Shown in pieces: positions 54,478 to 63,575 of a stretch of DNA of 64,000 nt. Position numbers and translations under genes: made by a program. Position 1 is the stretch's first letter. Every line of letters begins with the position of its first letter. Origin of the DNA: Photobacterium aquimaris (lineage in GTDB: Bacteria > Pseudomonadota > Gammaproteobacteria > Enterobacterales > Vibrionaceae); NCBI RefSeq assembly GCF_002954455.1, contig NZ_MSCC01000001.1, forward strand, positions 1,480,275-1,544,274, given 5' to 3'. The notes beneath the pieces were generated by a model. The model did not search any database. It had not been told where the DNA came from and saw only the letters and a list, made by a program, of their open reading frames with translations.

Positions 54478-54661
54478 AAGTAATCAGCGGCCTACGCAAT
54501 ATATCGGAAAAATAATTATCTTTGATACTATGTATAATAATAATTCGCCCAATATACCGTATAGACCTGCCTAATTAAAGATAACAACCATTAATCATAG
54601 TTATTATTTAATATCTTTTGATAAATATCACTTTATGATTAAAAGCAATTTTTAAATGCGT

Positions 54662-55894
54662 TTAAATCGCGACAGAATCTGGATGATTACGAGGTAACCA
54701 TAATGAAATTACTGTTGTAATAGCAATAAAAGCAAACGCAATCCAAAGACACATTGATAGTCCATAAAGCTGATAAATCGCGCCAGAAAGTAATGTTCCG
54801 ATTAAACGTCCCAGTGCATTAGCCATATAATAAAACCCGACATCTAAACTAACACCATCATCCTTGGCATAACTGACAATTAAGTAAGAATGTAATGAAG
54901 AATTTATCGCAAAAATAGCACCAAAAATCATTAGACCAATTACAATTACAAATTGAGAATACCAATTAATTTGTATTGCTAATGCAATCGTTGCTGTGAC
55001 AAGCGCTAATACACACGCCCACACTAAAGCTACTCGCCCATCAGGTACAATACCCGATGCTTTCCCTGTTATACGTGGAGCAATACTTTGAACCAAGCCA
55101 TAGCCAATAACCCAAATAGCAAGAAAACTACCAACTAATACATGATCCCAACCAAAAACTTGGCCTAAATATAACGGTAATGCAATCACAAACCATACAT
55201 CACGCGCACCAAACAAGAACATTCTCGCCGCTGATAATATATTAATGCTACGACTTTTTGAAAATATCTCGCTAAATTTAATTTTAGTTTTTGCTTTACC
55301 TAAATCTTTATCTAACCATAATAAACTGCATATAAACACTGCCGCTAACACAGATGCCATTACAATAACTGCACCTTGAAAACCAATTAATGCTAACAAT
55401 GCGCCACCTAAGAAAAAGCCGACACCTTTAAGCGCATTTTTTGAACCTGTTAGTATTGCAATCCATTTATACAACGCACCTTGCTGATCGTTTGGCACTA
55501 AGGTTTTTATCGCGCTTTTAGCACTCATTTTATTTAAGTCTTTCGCAATACCAGATAACGCTTGAGCAAACATCACCCACATAACGGTTAAATTTGCAGA
55601 TGGAACAGCGAGCATTAACAACGCCACAACTTGCATAAATAAACCAATATTCATGGTTCGATTTAAGCCTAAATGCGCACCAAGCCAACCACCTATCAGA
55701 TTAGTCACAACACCAAAAAATTCATAAAACAAAAACAGTGATGCTATTTCTAATGGGCTATAACCTAATTGGTGAAAATGTAACACCACCAACATTCGCA
55801 ATGCGCCATCGGTTAAAGTGAAGTTCCAATAGTTAAACGTCACTAACATATATTGACGCACGCCATTAGGAAGCTGACTTAGCTTTGCTAACAT
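54662..55894 (-). CDS. arsJ: ArsJ, organoarsenical (1-arseno-3-phosphoglycerate) efflux MFS transporter
   Basis: Inner-membrane carrier of 410 aa. It begins with RQYMLVTFNYWNFTLTDGALRMLVVLHFHQLGY-like sequence (NYWNFTLTDGALRM), and contains FFGVVTNLIGGWLGAHLGL and DLNKMSAKSAIK, all characteristic of ArsJ. In the known pathway GAPDH joins arsenate to glyceraldehyde-3-phosphate and ArsJ exports the unstable product, which then releases arsenate outside. It lies 42 bp downstream of the GAPDH gene in the same unit, which supports this role. Confidence 0.92.
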   Translation of the reverse strand: MLAKLSQLPNGVRQYMLVTFNYWNFTLTDGALRMLVVLHFHQLGYSPLEIASLFLFYEFFGVVTNLIGGWLGAHLGLNRTMNIGLFMQVVALLMLAVPSANLTVMWVMFAQALSGIAKDLNKMSAKSAIKTLVPNDQQGALYKWIAILTGSKNALKGVGFFLGGALLALIGFQGAVIVMASVLAAVFICSLLWLDKDLGKAKTKIKFSEIFSKSRSINILSAARMFLFGARDVWFVIALPLYLGQVFGWDHVLVGSFLAIWVIGYGLVQSIAPRITGKASGIVPDGRVALVWACVLALVTATIALAIQINWYSQFVIVIGLMIFGAIFAINSSLHSYLIVSYAKDDGVSLDVGFYYMANALGRLIGTLLSGAIYQLYGLSMCLWIAFAFIAITTVISLWLPRNHPDSVAI

Positions 55895-55936
55895 AAAATA
55901 CTCTCTTACTGACTAACAATATTTATGGTTAGTTGA

Positions 55937-56935
55937 TTAACAGCCAACTTTACGGATAAGTTCCGCAGTTCGAGTGGCATAACCCATTTCATTATCGTAC
56001 CAAGCATAAATTTTCACCATGCGTTGATTTACCACCATGGTTGATAGTCCATCAATAATGGTTGAGCGTTGGTCGCCACGATAATCAACAGAAACTAAAG
56101 GTCGTGCTTCAAAACCTAAAATACCATCCAGTTCATTTTCTGATGCTGCTTTTAATAGTTGGTTAACCTCATCAATAGAGGTATCACGCTCCACATCAAA
56201 AATAATATCCGTTAGTGATGCGTTAGCGAGTGGTACTCGTACCGCATGACCATCAATTTTACCGGCTAATTCTGGAAAAATTTCAACAATGGCTTTTGCC
56301 GATCCTGTCGTCGTTGGAATTAAGCTCATTCCACACGCACGAGCACGACGCAAATCTTTATGCGGTGCGTCTAAAATAGTTTGGGTATTGGTTAAATTAT
56401 GAATTGTTGTAAAGGATGCTTGCTTAATACCAAGGTGTTCATGAATAACTTTAACAACAGGTGCAATGCAGTTAGTCGTGCAAGATGCAGCAGTAACAAT
56501 TCGATGTTTTTCAGCATCAAATAAATGATCATTAACCCCTACGACTACATTTAATACGCCCTCTTCTTTTACTGGCGCAGATACAACCACACGCTTTACA
56601 CCTTGCTGTAAATATTGGTTAAGGTACTTAGTATCACGGTGTACACCGGTGGCTTCTAATACGACATCACATCCCGACCAATCAACATCTTCGATTTTTG
56701 CTTGCTGGCAATAGTTAATAGATTGGCCATTAATCACCATTTGGCCATTATCAACAGTAACCGCATGTTCCCAGCGACCTTGAATTGAATCAAACTCAGT
56801 TAAATGCGCCAATGCATTAACATCACCAGCAACATCATTGATTAATACAAACTCAACTTCAGGCCAATCAAACGCCGCCCTCAATGCTAAACGTCCAATA
56901 CGCCCAAAACCATTAATTCCTACTTTTATTGTCAT
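55937..56935 (-). CDS. Arsenic-locus glyceraldehyde-3-phosphate dehydrogenase
   Basis: A 332-aa type I GAPDH with the NAD-binding start [12 protein letters not shown], catalytic cysteine in [10 protein letters not shown], the active-site histidine in FTTIHNLTN and C-terminal [11 protein letters not shown]. Its place directly before arsJ indicates the arsenate-detoxifying paralogue that makes 1-arseno-3-phosphoglycerate, separate from the glycolytic enzyme. The second of two tandem ATGs (56935) has the better spacing from AAGGA; 56938 is the alternative. It has its own operator-like element upstream. Confidence 0.9.
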   Translation of the reverse strand: MTIKVGINGFGRIGRLALRAAFDWPEVEFVLINDVAGDVNALAHLTEFDSIQGRWEHAVTVDNGQMVINGQSINYCQQAKIEDVDWSGCDVVLEATGVHRDTKYLNQYLQQGVKRVVVSAPVKEEGVLNVVVGVNDHLFDAEKHRIVTAASCTTNCIAPVVKVIHEHLGIKQASFTTIHNLTNTQTILDAPHKDLRRARACGMSLIPTTTGSAKAIVEIFPELAGKIDGHAVRVPLANASLTDIIFDVERDTSIDEVNQLLKAASENELDGILGFEARPLVSVDYRGDQRSTIIDGLSTMVVNQRMVKIYAWYDNEMGYATRTAELIRKVGC

Positions 56936-56959
56936 CATTATTTCCTTGCACTTGGTAAG

Positions 56960-56980
56960 ATATACGAAATTCCATATATA
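56960..56980 (-). promoter_or_regulatory. Operator-like element upstream of GAPDH-arsJ
   Basis: ATATACGA-N5-CATATATA, identical at 17 of 21 positions to the element before the arsC-arsR fusion (58466-58486) and with the same spacing. It partly overlaps a perfect 16-bp palindrome TTCCATATATATGGAA (56970-56985). Probable binding site of the ArsR domain. Confidence 0.6.
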
Positions 56981-57060
56981 TGGAAAATCAAATATAACAA
57001 CAATGGTAAATAAAATAAACCTTTTGCTGGTAAGTATTTTTTAGCGTACCTAAAACGAAA

Positions 57061-57082
57061 AAACCCCGCATAAGCGAGGTTT
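57061..57082 (-). terminator. Terminator between the two arsenic transcription units
   Basis: Arms AAACCcCGC (57061-57069) / GCGaGGTTT (57074-57082) with an ATAA loop; on the minus strand it is followed by a T run. It ends the arsC-arsR/phosphatase message before GAPDH-arsJ begins. Confidence 0.8.
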
Positions 57083-57104
57083 AATGATAAATTCTTATTT
57101 ACAA

Positions 57105-57635
57105 TTATCGCGTAACAGCACTATTCCACTGAGTGATATAATCAATGTGTGACTGACGGGTAAATGCACCTGGCCGTTGCGCCTGAATCGCTGCTATTGT
57201 CTCTTCAAAAGGCTTACCACGAGCAAGTAAAACACGCGCTGCTAATAATCCGGTACGACCCGAACCGCCTTTACAATGCGCAACAACATATTCACCATTA
57301 TTAAGCGCTATTTGTGCTGCATCATTGGCTCGTTGCCATTTCGATTCAAAGTCAACAGAAGGTGCGCAATCATCTTCAATCGGCACATGAAACCATTGCA
57401 TTCCCAATAATTTGCATGCTTCAGCTAATAATTCAACACCTTGATCCGGTAAATCATTCTTTTCTAAAGCAGTTAACACTACGGTTGCACCGGCCGCTTT
57501 TAGTTGGCGCAAACTCATGATTGCATTTACGCCTTTAGTTCCTGGGCATGGCGTTAAAAGTAAACCGCCTTTTTTAGGTGCGGCTTCATTTAATGGTAAA
57601 GTCCAAACGGGATGCTGATTATCCATAACAGTCAC
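57105..57635 (-). CDS. Dual-specificity/tyrosine phosphatase-like protein of the arsenic locus
   Basis: A 176-aa protein with the cysteine-phosphatase signature HCKGGSGRTG (nucleophile Cys121, Arg127) and an acidic loop PIEDDCAPSVDFE that could supply the general acid. It resembles CDKN3-like dual-specificity phosphatases. The start is GTG with AGGA close upstream; an ATG at 57626 is the alternative. It lies 21 bp after the arsC-arsR gene and is thus co-transcribed. Its role in arsenic resistance is not established; it might act on an arseno- or phospho-metabolite, or serve as an auxiliary arsenate reductase. Confidence 0.8.
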   Translation of the reverse strand: MTVMDNQHPVWTLPLNEAAPKKGGLLLTPCPGTKGVNAIMSLRQLKAAGATVVLTALEKNDLPDQGVELLAEACKLLGMQWFHVPIEDDCAPSVDFESKWQRANDAAQIALNNGEYVVAHCKGGSGRTGLLAARVLLARGKPFEETIAAIQAQRPGAFTRQSHIDYITQWNSAVTR

Positions 57636-57656
57636 AATTCCTACTCTGCTATAACG

Positions 57657-58430
57657 TTAATTAATTGATTGTGGTTTCTTTCTATTTTTTATTGCACTTA
57701 AACGTATTTTCTCTTGATTAATCAATGCTGGCTGCCCATTACGGACTGTATCAAGTGTATGCTGAATCCACTGAGGTAGATCAGCTGGAAAATGGTAAAA
57801 AATACAAACCCCTTCTCGTTGATCATGTAATACACCACTATCTCGTAACAGAGCTAAATGGCGAGACACTTTAGGCTGGCTAGCTTGTAATGCTTTAGTT
57901 AAATCCCCAACAGATAAAGCACGTTCATCATGAATTAGCATTAAAATTCGCAACCGTAGTGGATCGCTCATAATTTTAAATAATTCAACTGCACCAATCG
58001 TGTCAGATTGATTATCACCATGAAGCATTAAAAATAATGCTATCTTGGCTTTTAAACCATCAAAAACATCATAAAACCCTTGAGAATCTGATAGTGGTTT
58101 AGGATCTTTAAAATCCCAATGAATTAATGCATCAGAATCAGGAAAAAGTGCACATTCTTTATTGGCTTTATCACATAAGGTGATCACAACATCAAAGTGC
58201 TGGTCTTGTAAACTTGACGCTAATGTACTAGTTAGATTATCAGCGTTAATATTATGATAATTTAGCACTTCATATACTCGAGGATCGACACTCTCAGGTG
58301 CCATCCCCGCACTCATTATCTCAAATTGGCCAATGGTGACGGCACTATCTCGGCACATGTGACGCATCAATGCTTCTGCAAGTTGCGAACGGGCGGAGTT
58401 ACCAGTACAAAGAAACAAAATGCGTTTCAC
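57657..58430 (-). CDS. Fused arsenate reductase (ArsC, LMW-phosphatase type) and ArsR regulator
   Basis: A 257-aa fusion. Residues 1-138 are a thioredoxin-coupled arsenate reductase: P-loop CTGNSAR (Cys8 to Arg14), Cys86 and Cys93 at the same 7-residue spacing as Cys82/Cys89 of S. aureus ArsC, and a WDFKDP acidic loop. Residues 148-225 are an ArsR winged helix (IMSDPLRLRILMLI; VGDLTKALQASQPKVSRHLALLRDSGVL). The usual ArsR cysteine sensor (ELCVCDL type) is absent: the matching helix reads ALSVGDL. It heads the arsenic locus and an operator-like element lies 36 bp upstream. Confidence 0.92.
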   Translation of the reverse strand: MKRILFLCTGNSARSQLAEALMRHMCRDSAVTIGQFEIMSAGMAPESVDPRVYEVLNYHNINADNLTSTLASSLQDQHFDVVITLCDKANKECALFPDSDALIHWDFKDPKPLSDSQGFYDVFDGLKAKIALFLMLHGDNQSDTIGAVELFKIMSDPLRLRILMLIHDERALSVGDLTKALQASQPKVSRHLALLRDSGVLHDQREGVCIFYHFPADLPQWIQHTLDTVRNGQPALINQEKIRLSAIKNRKKPQSIN

Positions 58431-58465
58431 AATACACCTTATAAATAACCGTTGAAAACATCAGA

Positions 58466-58486
58466 ATATACGATAAAGCATATATA
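58466..58486 (-). promoter_or_regulatory. Operator-like element upstream of the ArsC-ArsR fusion
   Basis: ATATACGA-N5-CATATATA, a rough dyad of the ArsR type, shared with the GAPDH-arsJ promoter (17 of 21 identical). Autoregulation by the fused ArsR domain is inferred. Confidence 0.6.
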
Positions 58487-58537
58487 ACAAGTGCATGAAT
58501 TAAAAAAAGAGACCTGAACCACTTTAGCTATTGGCTA

Positions 58538-59146
58538 TTAACGGGCAATATCTAATTGATTACCGCTCACACCATTGGTTCTAAACCAACCGGCGATACT
58601 AAAGCGTTGTTGCGTAGCGGGTAATACTTCATGTGGAAATAATTCAGATAAAAACACCACTAATCGCCCAGCAAGAGGATCTAAGGTAGCTAATTCATTA
58701 TCATCTAAATCATACATTTTAAGTCGACCGCCATGAGCTGGTTGCCATTCATTATTCAGATAAAAAACAGTCGTTAATTTGCGGTTTTCTTGACCACGGA
58801 AACAATCTAAGTGCTTTTGATAAAAGTCACCTTGCTCATATTTGGCAAAATGTGATTCATACTCAAATAGGCCTAAGAAGAAATGACGATTTACTTCGAC
58901 ACGAATATCATTCATTCGTTGTAAGAAATCAGCTACTGGAGGCCCCATATCAGATGATAACCATTGAATTTTGTCACTTCTAATGGCTTTTTGGGTCATG
59001 TATTCATCATTGCGACCAATACCAGCTTGGCTCCAATCAGCAGGAATACATGCCTTTAATTGACTGACTTCATCCTGAGTCAAAAAGTCATCCCAGACAA
59101 ACCAGCCTTGGGTAAATAAAGCATCAATAAGTTTGCCGTAGTTCAT
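58538..59146 (-). CDS. 2-oxoglutarate/Fe(II)-dependent oxygenase
   Basis: A 202-aa protein of the prolyl-4-hydroxylase/SM-20-like superfamily. The iron ligands are the HxD pair in YQKHLDCFRG and the distal His in LFPHEVLPATQQRFSIAGWFR, the latter also holding the Arg that binds 2-oxoglutarate. The GGRLKMYDL strand is typical. Substrate unknown; relatives modify proteins or small molecules. It is upstream of the arsenic locus on the same strand, but the operator-like element lies between, so it is probably a separate unit. Confidence 0.87.
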   Translation of the reverse strand: MNYGKLIDALFTQGWFVWDDFLTQDEVSQLKACIPADWSQAGIGRNDEYMTQKAIRSDKIQWLSSDMGPPVADFLQRMNDIRVEVNRHFFLGLFEYESHFAKYEQGDFYQKHLDCFRGQENRKLTTVFYLNNEWQPAHGGRLKMYDLDDNELATLDPLAGRLVVFLSELFPHEVLPATQQRFSIAGWFRTNGVSGNQLDIAR

Positions 59147-59407
59147 AATCGTTCCAATACGAAAGAAAAAAACGTTATAAGGGCAGACACATTTTACGAC
59201 AAATCATAAATATCATCATAACAATGAATTTTTTTTCTTAAATAGATGACGACGTATACAATATTAGATTCAATGGTTGATTAATCCTAACAGATAGTGA
59301 TTAATACGATATAAGCATACATTTTATTAATCGTTCATCACATATTTAACAACTAATATTGATTAATTCGTAAATATACTAGCTGAAATTTATAGGAAAA
59401 ATTTTTT

Positions 59408-60265
59408 ATGGGCGATAAAAATCGCGGATTATTATTAGCTTTTATAGGCATAATGATACTGAGCTTTGATAGCTTATTTGTAAAACTATCAGATTCAACA
59501 GCATGGAATGTACTTTTTTGGCGTGGCGCGTTTCAATGTATCGTTTTAATTATTATGCAACTGCTTTACAACCGTAAGCAATTTACAGCTGAAATATCAC
59601 GTCCATCTTTATCTCTTTTAGGATTAGGTTTTGTTTTTGCAGCTTCAACTGTCTGTTTTATTGAATCATTACATTATACTCAGGTCGCAAGCACTCTAGT
59701 GATCATTAATACAGCTCCGTTCTTTACTGCTATTTTAGGTTTCTTAATATTAAAAGAAAAACTCAAATGGCCAACATTGCTAGCTATTGGTGTAGCGACG
59801 AGCGGTATTTGGATTATATTTGCTTTTGCTCCTGCTGGCGGACAATGGGTCGGAAATCTACTAGCATTAGTTACTGCCTTAGCAACAGCGGTTTATCTCG
59901 TCGCTATGCGTAAAACAAAAGGCGAACAAGCGGCAAATATTCTGATTGTGGCTGGATTTATGATCGCTGTATTTGCTTATATTCGAGGTGCGCAACCTTT
60001 TTCACTATCACATATTCAAATGCTATACCTATTAATACTGGGTGGGGTCATTGTACCGGGGTCTTATCTCTGTATTTCAAAATCAGCAGCCTATATTCCT
60101 GCAGCTCAAACAAGTTTAATTTTATTAATGGAAATTCTATTAGGTCCTTTATATGTATTTTTAGTGCTTGGTGAACAACCATCTTTAAATGATATTTTAG
60201 GTGGTGCTATCATTTTAATTACATTAGGACTTTATACTGTGTGGGATGTGAAGCAGTCAGAATAA
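59408..60265 (+). CDS. EamA/DMT-superfamily transporter
   Basis: A 285-aa inner-membrane protein with ten hydrophobic segments and two EamA repeats (about 8-137 and 149-280). Typical features are SFDSLFVKLSDSTAWNVLFWRG near the start and the LLMEILLGPLYVFLVLGEQPS segment near the end. Metabolite exporter or importer of unknown substrate. The ATG follows a TAGGA ribosome site. Confidence 0.85.
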   Translation: MGDKNRGLLLAFIGIMILSFDSLFVKLSDSTAWNVLFWRGAFQCIVLIIMQLLYNRKQFTAEISRPSLSLLGLGFVFAASTVCFIESLHYTQVASTLVIINTAPFFTAILGFLILKEKLKWPTLLAIGVATSGIWIIFAFAPAGGQWVGNLLALVTALATAVYLVAMRKTKGEQAANILIVAGFMIAVFAYIRGAQPFSLSHIQMLYLLILGGVIVPGSYLCISKSAAYIPAAQTSLILLMEILLGPLYVFLVLGEQPSLNDILGGAIILITLGLYTVWDVKQSE

Positions 60266-60340
60266 TATATAATATTTTCATGAGATTACCGCCGTTCATC
60301 ATTGATACGGCGATAATCTATCAAGATTTTTATAGCATTC

Positions 60341-60853
60341 TTATTTAAGACTTACACGAAGATTATTTTTATTATCTCGATTTTGACGAATATGTTCATC
60401 GCTTTGAACTATATTCTCTTGTTTAGCAAGACGATCGTATAAAACAACATTAACGGATGCAGCTAAATTCATACAGCCAACAGTTGGCACATAAACAACA
60501 TGATCGGCTCTATCTGCTACATCCTGTGAAATAGAACCATCTTCAGGACCAAAAATATAAATTGCTTTTTCTGGATGCTCAAAATGCGGCAGTAATGTTG
60601 CGCCTTCGGCAAAATCGACACAAACAATTTTCATATCTTGTGGCAGATTATCAAGCATGGATTCAACACCAGATAATGGAATGCTCTGCGCCATCTTCTT
60701 AGTATCGGTTTGAAACTTTGCAGCTTTATCGTAACGAGTTCCGGTATAAATAACAGCATCCGCTTTATAACAGCCAGCCGCTCTGAGTACAGCACCTATA
60801 TTTGTTGGACTTTTAGGATTACTTAATCCAATGATGACTGATGCATCTTTCAT
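60341..60853 (-). CDS. TrmH/SpoU-family RNA methyltransferase
   Basis: A 170-aa SPOUT-fold enzyme that 2'-O-methylates RNA with SAM. Motif 1 is NPKSPTNIGAVLRAAGCY, motif 2 AIYIFGPEDGSISQDVA, and motif 3 VYVPTVGCMNLAASVNVVLYD, forming the knotted SAM site. It lacks the N-terminal substrate-binding domain of longer SpoU proteins. The exact RNA target is unknown. Confidence 0.88.
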   Translation of the reverse strand: MKDASVIIGLSNPKSPTNIGAVLRAAGCYKADAVIYTGTRYDKAAKFQTDTKKMAQSIPLSGVESMLDNLPQDMKIVCVDFAEGATLLPHFEHPEKAIYIFGPEDGSISQDVADRADHVVYVPTVGCMNLAASVNVVLYDRLAKQENIVQSDEHIRQNRDNKNNLRVSLK

Positions 60854-60951
60854 GTCAGAAATACCTTATTTTATCGCTTAACCGCCAATGTAAACTAGCG
60901 GTTATTATACTGAAATTGCAACTTTACAGAAAGTGGTAACCAAACTAACCA

Positions 60952-61452
60952 CTAACTTTCGTTATTATCCATTAACCGTTTAAACAACCACCCTTTCGCT
61001 AAGTTATCTATTGCTTGCTGCATTAAGGCATCAATCTGTTGAGCTTCATTACCATCATACATATCAAGGATAGTTGTAAAGAATGGCATATATGGCATGA
61101 TTGATATATACAATTTATTACTTTCAGGCACCGCTTTTACTTCAATATCATAAGCTTTTAGATTGCGCGATTCTTTATCGATAAGGTGTACTAAATTAAA
61201 ACGAATATTATTAGCATTTTTATCATCGAGAGTCGCACGATAACCCACTCTGTTTTCATCTTCACCAATCGTGTTATATTTTCCGTCAGCAAGATCTACC
61301 CCTTCTCGTATAACTCTTTCTAACATTTCTGCGCGATCAAAAGATACAACCGTAACAGAAGATGGTTCATCAGAAAAATCCTCAATAGAGTCCTCTTCAA
61401 TGTCATCATCAAATATAGATCGGGTATAGGTTGTTACAATATGATTTGTCAT
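60952..61452 (-). CDS. Acidic hypothetical protein
   Basis: A 166-aa cytoplasmic protein that I do not recognise. The N-terminus is strongly acidic (FDDDIEEDSIEDFSDE); the middle predicts mixed alpha/beta structure with VVSFDRAEMLERVIREGVDLAD and YISIMPYMPFF, and the C-terminus is helical. No signal peptide or membrane segment. It is upstream of the SpoU methyltransferase gene on the same strand, 98 bp away, with a small TAACCGC/GCGGTTA dyad (60879-60904) between them. Confidence 0.65.
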   Translation of the reverse strand: MTNHIVTTYTRSIFDDDIEEDSIEDFSDEPSSVTVVSFDRAEMLERVIREGVDLADGKYNTIGEDENRVGYRATLDDKNANNIRFNLVHLIDKESRNLKAYDIEVKAVPESNKLYISIMPYMPFFTTILDMYDGNEAQQIDALMQQAIDNLAKGWLFKRLMDNNES

Positions 61453-61902
61453 ACTTGTGACCTTAATGTTTTTCTTTATATAAAAATATTTTGCTAGATA
61501 AGGGTTATACGGAATTACATTTCATCTGCAATAAAAATTTTTAGTCTAATTTACGACAATCACATAATTACTTACAATTTACCCTTACATAGATTTTATC
61601 TGGCATTATTTTTACACATTTAAAGCCTTAAATTCATATAATTAACGTCAGATAGAACCATATCAATATAATTATCAATAAAAATAACTGTACAAAAAAC
61701 GTACAAGTGATATTATCTGCCTCGTTCTGTTGTTCAGGACGTTATTAAATGCAACACCAAGTAACAGTTAAACCTTTAGCTACATCAACGTTATCGTTTT
61801 GTATCTCAGTGTTTCCCTTGGTTTGGCAGTAACATTAATAATTTAACCACTTAATACATCGCATTTTAGCGGTTAATTAATCATCTATATAAGGGGCATC
61901 AC
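61453..61902 (+). other. cspA promoter and long untranslated leader
   Basis: The first part shows no feature. A probable promoter TGTACA (61689-61694), 16-bp spacer, TATTAT (61711-61716) would start transcription near 61723, giving a leader of about 180 nt, similar in length to the regulatory leader of E. coli cspA. The leader contains a 27-codon reading frame (61749-61832). AAGGGG at 61891-61896 is the cspA ribosome site. Confidence 0.6.
61749..61832 (+). CDS. Possible 27-aa leader peptide in the cspA 5' UTR
   Basis: ATG CAA CAC CAA... to TAA encodes 27 residues (starts MQHQVTVKPL, ends SVFPLVWQ) within the predicted cspA leader. No strong ribosome site precedes it (GGACG about 13 nt upstream), so translation is uncertain. 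It could be a regulatory upstream reading frame or chance. Confidence 0.25.
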   Translation: MQHQVTVKPLATSTLSFCISVFPLVWQ

Positions 61903-62115
61903 ATGTCTAATACATCAACTGGTTTAGTAAAATGGTTTAACGAAGAGAAAGGTTTTGGTTTCATTACTCAAGACAACGGTGGTGCTGACGTATTCGTTCA
62001 CTTCCGTGCTATCGCTTCTGAAGGCTTCAAGACATTAGCCGAAGGCCAAAAAGTCTCTTTCGAAGTAGAACAAGGCCAAAAAGGCCTACAAGCTGCAAAC
62101 GTTGTAGCTTTATAA
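61903..62115 (+). CDS. CspA-family cold-shock protein
   Basis: A 70-aa single cold-shock domain that binds single-stranded RNA and DNA and melts structure in cold messages. RNP1 (KGFGFITQ) and RNP2 (DVFVHFRAI) are intact, and the start [12 protein letters not shown] is canonical. The long leader points to a cold-inducible member. AAGGGG lies 7 nt before the ATG; a terminator follows. Confidence 0.95.
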
Positions 62116-62138
62116 TTTATCCTCACTGATAAATAACA

Positions 62139-62165
62139 AAATGCTGGCTATGGCCGGCATTTTTT
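62139..62165 (+). terminator. Terminator of the cold-shock gene
   Basis: Stem AAATGCtGGC (62139-62148) / GCCgGCATTT (62153-62162) with a TATG loop and a T run. Confidence 0.88.
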
Positions 62166-62354
62166 ATATCTGCTGTTTTCCTTGATGCTTGTTCATTATC
62201 AATTGCTATTATTTAGCATAAACTAAAAATATCTTTTTAATAGTAAAACTGTTTTACTGATCGACCGAATATAAAGCATACTTTAATCCATATATTTAGC
62301 TAAAATACTAGCAGTATTGTATTAAGATAATACTTATTTTATAGGATTAATTCA

Positions 62355-63575
62355 TTGAATTTTGTTTTAGATAATATTGGCACAATAACATTATTTTTAT
62401 TAGTGTTTACCGTTGTTGTTAGTTGGTTATTTCGCTCTAAAGAGTTTGCCATCATTAGAGGCGTTATTTTAACGGTTTATAGTTTAGTTTTTGTTACTAT
62501 ATTTGACACTCTGGTTAGCTTCATCCCTCCTTTTATCATACTGTTGTTATATAGTTTAGTCTTTATAGACACCTTGCTTCTTATTCGACCAAAGATGCAA
62601 CCTCTTTGGGTTCGCGTTATGATAAATTGGCCAGGGCAATGGTTTTTAGGTGCAACGATAATCGCCTTTCCTTGGGCACTATGGTTAGTATTTTTTAACA
62701 GTACAGCTCTCTTGTATGTCCCTTATATACTTGGTTTAATCGGTATATTACAAAATTTCCGTATTTCTGAAGAATGTATTGTTATCGATCTAAATGATAA
62801 TGCACAACCATCACAGCTAAGTCGCTTAGAGTTAGCACCACCACGTTCAAATAATAACGATACACTGCAGATTATCCAGTTAACCGATCCGCATTTAGGC
62901 CCATATATGTCTGTAGCTCGACTTCAGCATATTTGTAAAAACACAGTCGATAAACAACCGGATCTTATTTTATTAACGGGCGACTTTTTGACTATGGAGT
63001 CAAAAGGATCAGTACAAACACTGTCACAATCGCTTCAACCATTAAAAGACTATCGCGGTAAAGTATTCGCTTGTATGGGTAACCATGATTACGAAGCACC
63101 TGAAATAGTAAAAACAGCCTTAGCTGACAATAATATTACTTTATTGATAGATGAAGCGCTGGTAGTACAAACTCGACTTGGCCCAGTTGAAGTTATTGGC
63201 TTTGATTCTCACTCTAAAGATAGAAAACATAAACTCAGTAACGCAATCAAAAGTTTACCTAATAAAAAGAATGTCATCGCAAGTATTGCTATGCTACATG
63301 ATCCAACTCACCTTTCAGATATACCCCTAACGAGCTACCCTATTGATTTATACTTAAGTGGCCATACACATGGTGGTCTTATGGGACTCGTCAGTTTAGG
63401 ATTAAAAACAACGGTAATCAGTCTATTTTCAAAATCGCCAGATCATGGCTTGTGGGGAATAGATAATACTAAGCTATACGTACATCGAGGTACTGGACAT
63501 TATGGCTTTCCTTTTCGATTAGGCGTACCAACAGAGCATAGTGTTATTAAGGTTAGATTAAAGAAATCAAAATAA
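62355..63575 (+). CDS. Membrane-bound metallophosphoesterase
   Basis: A 406-aa protein. The first 140 residues hold four hydrophobic segments; the rest is a calcineurin-like phosphoesterase domain with the metal-binding motifs in order: TDPHLG (DxH), LTGDFL (GDx), CMGNHDY (GNHD), AMLHDP and LSGHTHGG (GHxH). It resembles YkuE/YpbG-type proteins. Start codon is TTG, with AGGA 8 nt upstream. Substrate unknown; the family includes enzymes that cleave lipid-linked phosphates. Confidence 0.87.
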   Translation: MNFVLDNIGTITLFLLVFTVVVSWLFRSKEFAIIRGVILTVYSLVFVTIFDTLVSFIPPFIILLLYSLVFIDTLLLIRPKMQPLWVRVMINWPGQWFLGATIIAFPWALWLVFFNSTALLYVPYILGLIGILQNFRISEECIVIDLNDNAQPSQLSRLELAPPRSNNNDTLQIIQLTDPHLGPYMSVARLQHICKNTVDKQPDLILLTGDFLTMESKGSVQTLSQSLQPLKDYRGKVFACMGNHDYEAPEIVKTALADNNITLLIDEALVVQTRLGPVEVIGFDSHSKDRKHKLSNAIKSLPNKKNVIASIAMLHDPTHLSDIPLTSYPIDLYLSGHTHGGLMGLVSLGLKTTVISLFSKSPDHGLWGIDNTKLYVHRGTGHYGFPFRLGVPTEHSVIKVRLKKSK

